NCBI GenBank assembly: GCA_044346855.1
Contig: JBIIYJ010000005.1
Span: 1 to 47,783 of the forward strand
Source: CAIKKV01 sp044346855
GTDB taxonomy: Bacteria; Verrucomicrobiota; Kiritimatiellia; CAIKKV01
Direction: 5' to 3'
Length of the DNA: 47,783 nucleotides
This document shows positions 33,534-41,125 of this stretch, one piece after another. The position numbers and the translations under genes are program-made. Under the pieces are notes generated by a model that was not told the DNA's origin, did not search any database, and saw only the letters and a program-made list of their open reading frames with translations. Within the stretch, counting starts at the first letter, position 1. Each line of letters opens with the position of its first letter.

Positions 33534-35576
33534 CTACTTGAGGCGGTCGCCCACTTCCTGGATCAGCGTCTCCGCCTGGATGGGCTTGGGCAGGTAGGCG
33601 TGCCGCTTGTCCTCCGCCACCACCTTGCGCAACGCCTCGGGCAGCGTGAAGCCCGTGCAGAAAATGACGGACGGCATGGCCCAGTTCCGTTTCAAAAACT
33701 CCTGCAAAATGCTCTCGTAGGCCTGGCGCCCGTCGGCCACCGGCATCTGGCAGTCCATGATGATCACCTTGGGGCGGATCGAAATGGCCGCCATGATCGC
33801 ATCGCGCCCGTTGGACGCCTGCTCGATCCGGACGTCCGGGTATTCCGACTGGATGATCAGGGAGAAGAGCTTGCGCATCGGCTCCTCGTCATCCACGATC
33901 AGGACAACCTTTTCCGCCGGTGAAACGGCGTTGGGCGAGCGCTTCTGCTTGTGGTCCAGCACTTTCCGGATTTCGTGGGAAATCTGCTCGATCGTGATCG
34001 GCTTGCGCAGGAACGGGGCCTCGCGGACCTGCATGGCCAGCTCAACCCCCGCCGGCATGCCGGAAATCAGGATCACGGGCATCTGCGGTTGCAGGCTCCG
34101 GAGCCGCTTCATGGTCTCCGCCCCGTCCATCCCGCCGGGAATCAGCATGTCGAGGATCGCCAGGTCCGGCTGGAGCTTGCCCTTCTTGAACAGGAGGATC
34201 GCCTCCTCGCCGCTCCGGCAGCCCACCACCCGGTAGCCGAGTGAGGAAAGCATCTGGGAAATCAGCTCCACCTGCAGCGCGTCGTCGTCCATCAGCAGAA
34301 TCGTCTCGCGCCCCCCCGGATAGGTGCCGGCGGCCAGCTCCTCGCGGTGGATCGGCATATACACGTAGAAGGTCGTCCCGTGGCCCAGCTTGGTGACAAA
34401 GTCAATATAGCCGTTGTGATCCTTCACGATGCCCATGACAATGGAAAGGCCCAGCCCGGAGCCCCGCCGGCGGCTCGACCGCTTGGTCGTGAAGAAGGGA
34501 TCGAACATCTTCTCCTTCACCTCGTCGGGAATGCCGTGCCCCGTGTCGCTGACGGCCACGCGCACATACTCGCCGGGCTTCACGTCGCTGTTGGAGCGAA
34601 GGGGCGTCTCGAGATAGACGTTTTCGGTCGCAATGGCCAGAGTCCCGGATTCCCCCATGGCGTCAATGGCGTTGCGGCACAGGTTGTGAATCACCCGCCC
34701 GACCTGGTCGCGGCCGCCCTTGATCGGCATCAGGCTGGGCTCCAGCGCCAACTCCACGCGAACGCCCGGCGGGGTGTCCGTCCGCAGCAGGGCCATGGCC
34801 TGGTTGACCACGTCGTTCATGGAGAACGACTCCTCCTGGCCCAGCCGCCCCCGGCGGGACAGGCAGAGAAGCTGCTCCGTCAGGTGCGCCATGTCCTGCG
34901 CCGTGTTCTCCATCACGCCCACGAACTCCAGGATCGGCGACTCCTTGGGGAGCAGCTTCCGGATCAGGGCGGGATAGCCCAGCAGGGGCGTCAGCAAATT
35001 GTTGAAATCGTGCGCGATCTGGCCGGCCACCATGCCGGCCGCCTCGAGCCGCTCGGCCCGGGCCATGCGGGTCTGCGCCATCCGCATGGCCTCTTCCGCC
35101 TGCTTGTGGTGGATCACGTTGCGGATAAAGAAGCAGAGCAGGTTCTCCTCCAGCCCCATGGAGACGCGGGTGACGGCCGTCTCCGCCGGGAACGTCGAGT
35201 CGTCCTTGCGCAGGCAGAACGCCTCCACCAGCACCCGCTTGCCGTTCCGGACGTTCTGCACCACCTGGAACATCACCGGACTGTCGAAGCCGAGCAGGAT
35301 CTCGCGGATGTTGCGGTACCGCAGCTCATCCCCTGAATACATGAAAAGCTCGGTCGCCTTGGCGTTGACGTCGATGATGGTGCCCAGTTCGTCCGCCACG
35401 AAAACGGCGTCGTAGACGCAATCGATGGAAATGCCGTATTTACCGAGCTCGAGGGGCGCGGGCCGCATGTCGCCCGGTCGGCCGGCCGGTTCATCAAGGG
35501 CCTTGGGTGCGTTGAGGGACAGATCACTGATCTTGATCTGAATCGTCTTCGACAGTTGCTCTTTGCGCCCTTCCAT
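33534..35576 (-). CDS. Cytoplasmic hybrid histidine kinase: PAS-HisKA-HATPase-REC-REC
   Basis: 680 residues, no transmembrane segment. PAS ~45-155; H-box GQIAHDFNNLLTPLLGY with phospho-acceptor H189; N-box NLCRNAIDAM (N302); G1 VSDTGHGIP (D344); G2 GSGLGLSIV; two receivers with phospho-acceptors D476 and D608 and Lys in RKP and PKP. All catalytic residues are present, in contrast to the neighbouring gene at 31010. It has its own strong promoter (35603-35631) and is followed by panC. No DNA-binding output domain; partner unknown. Confidence 0.95.
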   Translation of the reverse strand: MEGRKEQLSKTIQIKISDLSLNAPKALDEPAGRPGDMRPAPLELGKYGISIDCVYDAVFVADELGTIIDVNAKATELFMYSGDELRYRNIREILLGFDSPVMFQVVQNVRNGKRVLVEAFCLRKDDSTFPAETAVTRVSMGLEENLLCFFIRNVIHHKQAEEAMRMAQTRMARAERLEAAGMVAGQIAHDFNNLLTPLLGYPALIRKLLPKESPILEFVGVMENTAQDMAHLTEQLLCLSRRGRLGQEESFSMNDVVNQAMALLRTDTPPGVRVELALEPSLMPIKGGRDQVGRVIHNLCRNAIDAMGESGTLAIATENVYLETPLRSNSDVKPGEYVRVAVSDTGHGIPDEVKEKMFDPFFTTKRSSRRRGSGLGLSIVMGIVKDHNGYIDFVTKLGHGTTFYVYMPIHREELAAGTYPGGRETILLMDDDALQVELISQMLSSLGYRVVGCRSGEEAILLFKKGKLQPDLAILDMLIPGGMDGAETMKRLRSLQPQMPVILISGMPAGVELAMQVREAPFLRKPITIEQISHEIRKVLDHKQKRSPNAVSPAEKVVLIVDDEEPMRKLFSLIIQSEYPDVRIEQASNGRDAIMAAISIRPKVIIMDCQMPVADGRQAYESILQEFLKRNWAMPSVIFCTGFTLPEALRKVVAEDKRHAYLPKPIQAETLIQEVGDRLK

Positions 35577-35602
35577 GAAACCCTTTCGTCACATAAATAA
35601 TC

Positions 35603-35631
35603 ATTATAGGAAACGCGCGGGTTTCATTCAA
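35603..35631 (-). promoter_or_regulatory. Sigma-70-type promoter of the hybrid kinase-panC unit
   Basis: Minus strand: TTGAAT (35631-35626), 17-bp spacer, perfect TATAAT (35608-35603). The -35 overlaps the der stop codon. The spacer holds GAAAC-CCGCGC-GTTTC, a dyad that could be an operator. Leader ~20 nt with SD GAAAGG. Confidence 0.7.
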
Positions 35632-37019
35632 GCATGATTAGGGGATTCTTCACGCTGGGATTTCCGCCGGCCCGTCAGGACCACGGGCGCCCCCTCCAGC
35701 CCGAAGCGGGTTCGCAAGGCCTTGACCAGGTAGGTCTCGTAGGCCGGAACCCAGCGGGTGGGATCGTTCACGAACAGGACAACCCGGACCGGATCCACCC
35801 CGACCTGCGTGGCATAGAAGAGCTTGAGCCGCTTTCCCTGGACCGTGGGCGGCGCCACCCGCTCGTACGCGTCGTGCAGCGTCCGGTTCAGCAGCCCGGT
35901 CGGCAGCGTCGCCTGGGTCTGCGCCGCCACGTGGTTGATCGTTTCCAGAAGCTCGCGCGTCCGGTAGCCCGTCTTGGCTGAGGCGAATACGAGCGGCGCA
36001 TAGTCCAGGAACGGAACCGCCTTGCGGAACCCCGCCGCATAGGCCTTTTCAGCGACCTTGCCCTGCGCCAGGTCCCACTTGTTGATCACGATCACGCAGC
36101 CCCGGCGATGCTCCCGGATCAGGGCGGCGATCTTCTTGTCCTGCTGCGTGGGCCCCTGCTCGGCGTCCATCAGCAGCACGGCCACCTGGGAGGTCCGGAT
36201 GCTCTCCTCCGCCCGCATCAGGCTGAACTTGTCGACCGCGGTGTCGATCTTGCCCGCCTGCCGGATGCCGGCCGTGTCGGTCAGCACATAATGCCGGGCC
36301 TCGGGGCCCTTCCCCACCGTGAAGGGAATGTCGATGCTGTCCCGCGTCGTGCCCGCCCGGGGAGAGACGATCACCCGCTCCCGGCGGATCACGGCGTTCG
36401 TCAAAGACGACTTGCCCACATTCGGGCGCCCGGCGAAAACGACGCGCAACGGCCTGGCCGGAGCCGCCTCCGTTATGGCCGGCAACGCCTTGCACACGGC
36501 CGTCATCAGCTCCGTGACGCCCCGGTTGTGCAGGGCCGAAACCGGAAACACCGGAAAGCCGAAGCGCTCGAACAGGCCGGCCTCCCCGTCGCGGGCTTCC
36601 GTATCGGCCTTGTTGCAGGCCACGAACACCGGTTTCCCGGCGGGGCGCAGGAGCCGCGCCACCTCGTCATCCATCGACACCGGCCCGCTGGCCACGTCCA
36701 CCACGAAAATCACGGCCGCCGCATCCTCGAGGGCCACCTCGGTCTGGCGGCGGACCGAGGCGTCCAGCGTGTCCCCCCCGGCCTTCTTGCCGTCCAGAGT
36801 CAGGATGCCGCCCGTGTCGACCAGTTCGAAGCGGCACTCCTCCCAGACCGCGGGCGCGGCCACCCGGTCCCGGGTCACGCCCTCCTCCTCGTGCACGATC
36901 GCCAGGCGCCGGCCGGCCAGCCGGTTGAACAGGGCCGACTTGCCCACGTTCGTGCGGCCGGCGATGACGACGACCGGCAAACGCCAGCCGTCCGATGATG
37001 GGAGGGTTTCGGGCTCCAT
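35628..37019 (-). CDS. der: Ribosome-assembly GTPase Der (EngA)
   Basis: 463 residues. Two tandem GTPase domains and a KH-like tail. GD1 (~16-180): GRTNVGKS (21-28), DTGG, NKAD. GD2 (~195-360): GRPNVGKS, DTAG, NKWD. The C-terminal ~95 residues match the KH-like domain. Der acts in 50S subunit maturation. ATG at 37019 overlaps the gltX stop by 1 bp (TGATG), which fixes the start; the frame continues upstream but only through gltX. Confidence 0.97.
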   Translation of the reverse strand: MEPETLPSSDGWRLPVVVIAGRTNVGKSALFNRLAGRRLAIVHEEEGVTRDRVAAPAVWEECRFELVDTGGILTLDGKKAGGDTLDASVRRQTEVALEDAAAVIFVVDVASGPVSMDDEVARLLRPAGKPVFVACNKADTEARDGEAGLFERFGFPVFPVSALHNRGVTELMTAVCKALPAITEAAPARPLRVVFAGRPNVGKSSLTNAVIRRERVIVSPRAGTTRDSIDIPFTVGKGPEARHYVLTDTAGIRQAGKIDTAVDKFSLMRAEESIRTSQVAVLLMDAEQGPTQQDKKIAALIREHRRGCVIVINKWDLAQGKVAEKAYAAGFRKAVPFLDYAPLVFASAKTGYRTRELLETINHVAAQTQATLPTGLLNRTLHDAYERVAPPTVQGKRLKLFYATQVGVDPVRVVLFVNDPTRWVPAYETYLVKALRTRFGLEGAPVVLTGRRKSQREESPNHA

Positions 37020-38341
37020 CACGCCGCCTGCCCGCCGTGCAGGGCCAGGGCCCTCGCCAGCCGGGCCTTCACCCGGTCGCGGCCCAGCACTTCCAGCATG
37101 TCGAAAAGGCCGGGCCCCACGCCCAGGCCGCTCACCGCCACCCGGACAGGGTGGATGATCTCGCCGATCTCGACGCCCTTCGCGGCGGCCAGGTCGTGCA
37201 AGGCCTTCTCGAGGGTCGCGGCCTTGAAGTCGGGGAGCGCCTCGAACGCCAGGCCCATCGCCTCCACCAGCGCCGGCGCGCCGGGCTTGTGCAGGCGCTT
37301 TTTCACCACCTTGTCGTCCCAGGTGAAATCGTCCCGGAAGAAAAAGGCCACCAGCGGGGGACAGTCCGGAAACGACTTGGTCCGCGACTGCATGAGCGCG
37401 GCCACCGCGTTGAAATAGCCTTCGTCCGTCCCCGCGGGCAGCGCGCCCGCGGCGTCGAGCGCGGCGCGGAACCGGCGGCGGAACTCGTCCTCCGGCAGCA
37501 TCCGGATGTACTCCCCGTTCATCCACTCGAACTTGCGCATGTCCATCTGCGCGGGGCTCGACCCGACCTGCTTGAAATCGAACAGGGCCACCATCTCCGC
37601 GCGCGTCATGATTTCGCGGTCCCCGCCGGGCGACCAGCCCAGGAGCGCCAGGAAGTTGAAGAGGGCCTCGGGAAGGAAGCCGCGCGTGCGGAAATCGCCC
37701 ACGAACGCCGCCCCGTCCCGCTTGGAATAGGGCTTGCCCTGCGCGTTCACGATCATCGGCAGATGGGCGTAGGTCGGCGGGGGAACCCCCAGGGCATTGA
37801 ACAGGGCCACGTGGCGGAAGGTGTTCTCGACATGGTCGTCGCCGCGGATGATGTGGGTGATCTTCATCGTCACGTCGTCCACCACGTTCGCCAAATGGAA
37901 AACGGGGGTGCCGTTGGAACGCACGATGATGAAGTCCTTCAGGTCCTCGGCCTTCTTCACGAGGGACCCCTTGACGGAATCCTCGAACGCGATGTCCGTT
38001 CCGGGCATCTTGAAAAAGACGACCTCGCCGCCCTCCTCGCCCTTGGTGCCCTTGTAGGCATGCCCGCTCAGCAGGAGCTGCTCCACGGCGGCCTGGTGGC
38101 GGGCCACCTCGGCGGTCTGGTAGACGGGCGGGGCGTCGTAGTCAAGCCCCAGCCACTCCAGCGCGTCCAGCACGCCCTTGACCGCCTCGGGCGTCGAGCG
38201 TTCGATGTCCGTGTCCTCGATCCGCAGCAGGAACTCGCCGCCGGAATGACGGGCAAACAGCCAGTTGAAGATGGCCGCCCGGATATTGCCGATATGCACC
38301 TGCCCCGTGGGGCTGGGCGCGAAACGCACGCGAACGCTCAT
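37019..38341 (-). CDS. gltX: Glutamyl-tRNA synthetase, short form
   Basis: 440 residues, shorter than the usual ~465-500. Class I motifs: PSPTGQVHIGN (HIGH-type at 16-19) and KPYSKRDG (KMSKS-type, 203-210). The stretch between HAYKGTK and VVFFKMPG is only about 10 residues, so the usual Cys-rich/helical insert of bacterial GluRS is missing. ATG at 38341 is preferred over an in-frame TTG at 38347 because GGGAG lies 9 bp upstream of the ATG. It follows the tRNA-Arg gene by 23 bp and overlaps der by 1 bp. Confidence 0.95.
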   Translation of the reverse strand: MSVRVRFAPSPTGQVHIGNIRAAIFNWLFARHSGGEFLLRIEDTDIERSTPEAVKGVLDALEWLGLDYDAPPVYQTAEVARHQAAVEQLLLSGHAYKGTKGEEGGEVVFFKMPGTDIAFEDSVKGSLVKKAEDLKDFIIVRSNGTPVFHLANVVDDVTMKITHIIRGDDHVENTFRHVALFNALGVPPPTYAHLPMIVNAQGKPYSKRDGAAFVGDFRTRGFLPEALFNFLALLGWSPGGDREIMTRAEMVALFDFKQVGSSPAQMDMRKFEWMNGEYIRMLPEDEFRRRFRAALDAAGALPAGTDEGYFNAVAALMQSRTKSFPDCPPLVAFFFRDDFTWDDKVVKKRLHKPGAPALVEAMGLAFEALPDFKAATLEKALHDLAAAKGVEIGEIIHPVRVAVSGLGVGPGLFDMLEVLGRDRVKARLARALALHGGQAA

Positions 38342-38364
38342 GAACAAAACTCCCGGGTAGAAAC

Positions 38365-38438
38365 CGCACCTGGCAGGATTCGAACCTGCAACCCTCAGAT
38401 CCGAAGTCTGATGCTCTGTCCAGTTGCGCTACAGGTGC
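38365..38438 (-). tRNA. tRNA-Arg, anticodon UCG
   Basis: Acceptor stem GCACCTG/CAGGTGC, D-arm GCGC/GAGC-type, anticodon stem TCAGA/TCTGA with loop CTTCGGA (anticodon TCG, reads CGA), T-arm GCAGG-TTCGAAT-CCTGC and discriminator G. 74 nt; CCA is not encoded. It lies between the Nudix gene and gltX on the same strand. Confidence 0.95.
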
Positions 38439-38450
38439 ACACTTCAGGAC

Positions 38451-38479
38451 AGTTTCGGGCCTGCCGGCGCCCTTGTCAA
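38451..38479 (-). promoter_or_regulatory. Candidate promoter of tRNA-Arg and gltX-der
   Basis: Minus strand: perfect TTGACA (38479-38474), 17-bp spacer, weak GAAACT (38456-38451). The TGA of the -35 is also the stop of the Nudix gene. Predicted start ~6 nt before the tRNA. Confidence 0.45.
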
Positions 38480-39081
38480 GCCTGCAGCAGGCGCTCCATC
38501 CCGTCCAGGCAGAGCTGGGACCAGGTCTCCAGCCGGTCGCGCATGGCCTGCAGCTCGGCCGGGGTCCTGAAGCCCCCTTCCGTGATCATCGACTCCCGCT
38601 TGGACACCGCGGAGGACGAGGCCCGCAGCACGTGCACCACGCCCAGGTGGACCTTGCCCACGTCGTTGGAGTCGTCGTTCAGCAGCGCCACGATCCGGTC
38701 CGTGGAGCCGGCCGGAATGGAGACCTCCTCCTCCAGCTCCCGGCGCGCCGCGGTCTCGTATGTTCCGAAAAGGGAAACATCGTCGCGGTTCATGTGGCCG
38801 CCGATGCCGAGCGAGGCCTTGGCCACCAGCCGCCCCTCGCCCGACTGCTTGCCGCGCACGTAGCACCAGAACCGGCCGCCGTGCTCGATCAGGAAATAGG
38901 GGATCAGCTGCTTGAGGGAGGGATCGTGCTCGGCGTCGCCCCGGCGCACAAACCGGTGGTTCGCCGGGTTCAGCAGGGCCGGCAGGTAGCGGGCCGTGTC
39001 GAACGTCAGCCCCTGGAACAGCCCCAGCTTGTCGAGCGTCGCCCGCTCCACGGTCAGCAGAATTTCATCGTCCTTGCCCAT
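38476..39081 (-). CDS. Nudix hydrolase family protein
   Basis: 201 residues. Nudix box in the middle: GIGGHMNRDD followed by GTYETAARRELEEEV with RELEEE at 114-119, the metal-binding core. Nudix enzymes hydrolyse nucleoside diphosphates linked to another group; the substrate here is unknown. ATG at 39081 chosen for the very strong SD GGAGGAGGGGA; the frame is open upstream but without SD and with poor composition. It follows queE and precedes tRNA-Arg. Confidence 0.88.
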   Translation of the reverse strand: MGKDDEILLTVERATLDKLGLFQGLTFDTARYLPALLNPANHRFVRRGDAEHDPSLKQLIPYFLIEHGGRFWCYVRGKQSGEGRLVAKASLGIGGHMNRDDVSLFGTYETAARRELEEEVSIPAGSTDRIVALLNDDSNDVGKVHLGVVHVLRASSSAVSKRESMITEGGFRTPAELQAMRDRLETWSQLCLDGMERLLQA

Positions 39082-39118
39082 CGTCCCCTCCTCCTCGCCG
39101 CCCGAAGCGGCCTTGCGC

Positions 39119-39745
39119 CTACGCCAGCCCCAGCGCCTTGTGCAGCTGGAGCTGCAGCCGGACCGGCAGCTTCGCCTCCACCAGCCACTCCGCCAGCGCC
39201 TTCGGCTCCAGCCGGCCCGCCGCGGCGCTGAACAGCACGGCCGCACACCGGCCGGCCAGGCTGTGGCGCCGGACGAAGTCCGCCGCCCACTCGAAATCGG
39301 CCCGGTCGGACAACACGAACTTCATCTCGTCATGCCTCCGGATCCGGGCCAGGTTCGCCAGATCGAACGAGTCCCCCATGCCGCTGCCCGGGCACTTCAC
39401 GTCCACGACCGCCACGGACCCCGGCGGCAGCCCGCCGATATCCTGAGACCCGTTCGTCTCCACCAGGACCGCGCGCGCCCCCGCCTCCAGCAGCGCCTGC
39501 GCCAGGCCGGGCGTCTTCGCCTGCAGCAGCGGCTCCCCGCCCGTGATCTCCGCCACCGGCATGCCCGAGCGGACAAACTCCTCCACGAGCGAGGGGATCG
39601 TCCGCCGCCGCCCGCCGATGTAGGCGTAGGCGGTGTCACAATAGGAACAACGCAGGTTGCAGCCGGAAAGGCGGATGAAAAAACAGGGCAGGCCGGAATA
39701 GGTGGACTCGCCCTGGATCGAGACGAACGTTTCCCGGACCTTCAT
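39119..39745 (-). CDS. queE: 7-carboxy-7-deazaguanine synthase QueE
   Basis: 208 residues. Radical-SAM enzyme; the CNLRCSYC motif (C29, C33, C36) has the 3-residue first spacing seen in many QueE proteins. FVSIQGESTYSGLPCFFIRL and EITGGEPLLQ are further QueE/radical-SAM landmarks. Converts 6-carboxytetrahydropterin to 7-carboxy-7-deazaguanine in queuosine synthesis, right after QueD, whose gene lies 1 bp upstream. Confidence 0.96.
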   Translation of the reverse strand: MKVRETFVSIQGESTYSGLPCFFIRLSGCNLRCSYCDTAYAYIGGRRRTIPSLVEEFVRSGMPVAEITGGEPLLQAKTPGLAQALLEAGARAVLVETNGSQDIGGLPPGSVAVVDVKCPGSGMGDSFDLANLARIRRHDEMKFVLSDRADFEWAADFVRRHSLAGRCAAVLFSAAAGRLEPKALAEWLVEAKLPVRLQLQLHKALGLA

Positions 39746-39746
39746 C

Positions 39747-40118
39747 TCACCCTCCCCGGTACAGGCAGGAGGTCCCGGGCGACTCGGCCACCCGCACCCC
39801 CGACACCCGGCACCGGTCGCCGTTGAGCCGGCGGGAGCATTCGTGGAAAAGATAGGCGGCCAGATGCTCCGAGGTGGGATTGACGGAGTCGAACGGCTGC
39901 ACCTTGTTCAGGTCGGCATGGTCCAGCGGGTCGAGGATCTCGCGGAGCGCCTTCTTGACCTCCTTGAAATCGACCAGAAACCCCATCGCGTCCAGCGTGT
40001 CGCCAGCCAGCAGCAGCTCCACGTCCCAGTTGTGGCCGTGCAGCTGGTCGCAACCGCCCTGGTGGCCCACCACGCGGTGGGCGGCCGAAAAGGATGCCTT
40101 GACGGACAATTCGTACAT
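39747..40118 (-). CDS. queD: 6-carboxytetrahydropterin synthase QueD
   Basis: 123 residues, the normal QueD size. Zinc-binding His at 14, 27 and 29 (SAAHRV, LHGHN), catalytic Cys23, and LDHADLN and PTSEH later in the chain. Makes 6-carboxytetrahydropterin from dihydroneopterin triphosphate, the second step of queuosine synthesis. It lies between the purH-domain gene (4-bp gap) and queE (1-bp gap). No folE or queC is in the window. Confidence 0.96.
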   Translation of the reverse strand: MYELSVKASFSAAHRVVGHQGGCDQLHGHNWDVELLLAGDTLDAMGFLVDFKEVKKALREILDPLDHADLNKVQPFDSVNPTSEHLAAYLFHECSRRLNGDRCRVSGVRVAESPGTSCLYRGG

Positions 40119-40122
40119 GGTC

Positions 40123-40809
40123 TCAGCGATTCTCCAGGGTGTAGGCGGCCGCCGCCTGCTCGAAGGTCAGGCCGTTCAAGTAGCTTGAAATCGCCCGGTC
40201 ATAGTCGGCCACATGCGCAAACGCCTTGCGCGCCAGGGCGAAACGGGTCTTCAATCCCACCCGCCCGCCGCCGGCCTTGAGCTCGGCCGAGAAGGCCGCA
40301 TAGTCGGCCGGATCGGTCACGCACGCCACCCGGATGTAGTTCTTGGCCGCCGCGCGCAGCATGCAGGGCCCCCCGATGTCGATGTTGCCCCGCGCCTGCT
40401 CCGGCGTGCAGCCCGGCCGGGCCACGGTCGACTCGAACGGGTAGAGGTTGACGATCACCGCGTCGATCGGCTGCGCCTGGCAGCGCGCCATGTCGGCCTT
40501 GTGCGCCTCGTTGTAGGTTTCCGACAACAGCCCCAGGTAGATCTTGAAGTCGAGCGTCTTGACCAGGCCGCCCTGCATCTCGGGCTGGCCGGTATAATCG
40601 GAAACAGAGGTCAGGTGCCGGGCCGAATCCACCCCCAGGAGCTGCTGGATGGCCGTGAACGTGCCGCCGGTGGAATAGAGTCGCACGCCGGGGCAGGCCG
40701 CGATCAGCCCCCGCACCAGGCCGTCAAGCCCGGTCTTGTCGGACAGGCTGATCAGCACATGGCGGACGGCGACGCGGTCGTCAATGCGGTTCACGGTGTT
40801 GATGGACAT
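40123..40809 (-). CDS. purH: Stand-alone IMP cyclohydrolase (PurH N-terminal domain)
   Basis: 228 residues. Matches only the N-terminal MGS-like half of bifunctional PurH: ALISLSDKTGL-type start, YSTGGTF, GGLVKTLDFKIYLGLL, VNLYPFESTVA, NIDIGGPCMLRAAAKNY. Converts FAICAR to IMP. The AICAR transformylase half is absent, and a clean stop lies 4 bp before queD, so this looks like a real single-domain form and not a broken gene. Strong SD AAGGAG. First gene of the leftward purH-queD-queE-Nudix run. Confidence 0.93.
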   Translation of the reverse strand: MSINTVNRIDDRVAVRHVLISLSDKTGLDGLVRGLIAACPGVRLYSTGGTFTAIQQLLGVDSARHLTSVSDYTGQPEMQGGLVKTLDFKIYLGLLSETYNEAHKADMARCQAQPIDAVIVNLYPFESTVARPGCTPEQARGNIDIGGPCMLRAAAKNYIRVACVTDPADYAAFSAELKAGGGRVGLKTRFALARKAFAHVADYDRAISSYLNGLTFEQAAAAYTLENR

Positions 40810-40847
40810 CGTCAGGGCTCCTTGGCCGGCGTTTGCCGATTTCCTTT

Positions 40848-40876
40848 ATCCTATAGCATTCCCCCGCCTAAAGCAA
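40848..40876 (-). promoter_or_regulatory. Candidate promoter of the purH-queDE run
   Basis: Minus strand: TTGCTT (40876-40871), 17-bp spacer, TAGGAT (40853-40848). About 35 nt of leader to the ATG, with SD AAGGAG. It lies directly beside the hexamer repeat. Confidence 0.4.
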
Positions 40877-40887
40877 GAATGGCCCTC

Positions 40888-41063
40888 AATCCTGATCTTA
40901 ATCCTAATCTTAATCCTAATCTTAATCCTAATCCTACTCGTAATCGGAATCACTTTTCGCAGTTTGATCGCCTATTGAAGAAACGAGTGCATAGAAAAAC
41001 TGCGCGCGATGCAACAGGATCGGAGGGATTAAGATTAGGATTAGGATTAGGATTAGGATTAGG
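40888..41063. repeat. Inverted arrays of a TAATCC/GGATTA hexamer
   Basis: Left arm 40888-40953: eleven 6-bp units, mostly AATCCT or AATCTT, decaying to ACTCGT, AATCGG, AATCAC. Right arm 41025-41063: GGGATT, AAGATT, then four AGGATT and AGG. The arms are reverse complements, and the spacer holds a further inverted pair CGCAGTTT (40958-40965)/AAACTGCG (40997-41004), so a very long hairpin is possible. Most of the 315-bp gap 40810-41125 is this element. Not CRISPR: units are too short and there are no spacers. Confidence 0.85.
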
Positions 41064-41125
41064 AGGCAGCCGAAGAAGTCATAAAATAGTTTCAAAAGAA
41101 ACAAGAGAAGGGATACAGTGGCCGG

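Noticed and set aside
38342..38347. TTG start for gltX at 38347
   Set aside because: The SD GGGAG is only 3 bp from the TTG but 9 bp from the ATG at 38341.
40888..41063. Hexamer arrays as a CRISPR or a telomere
   Set aside because: Repeat units of 6 bp without unique spacers exclude CRISPR, and the arrays are internal and flanked by genes, so no telomere.
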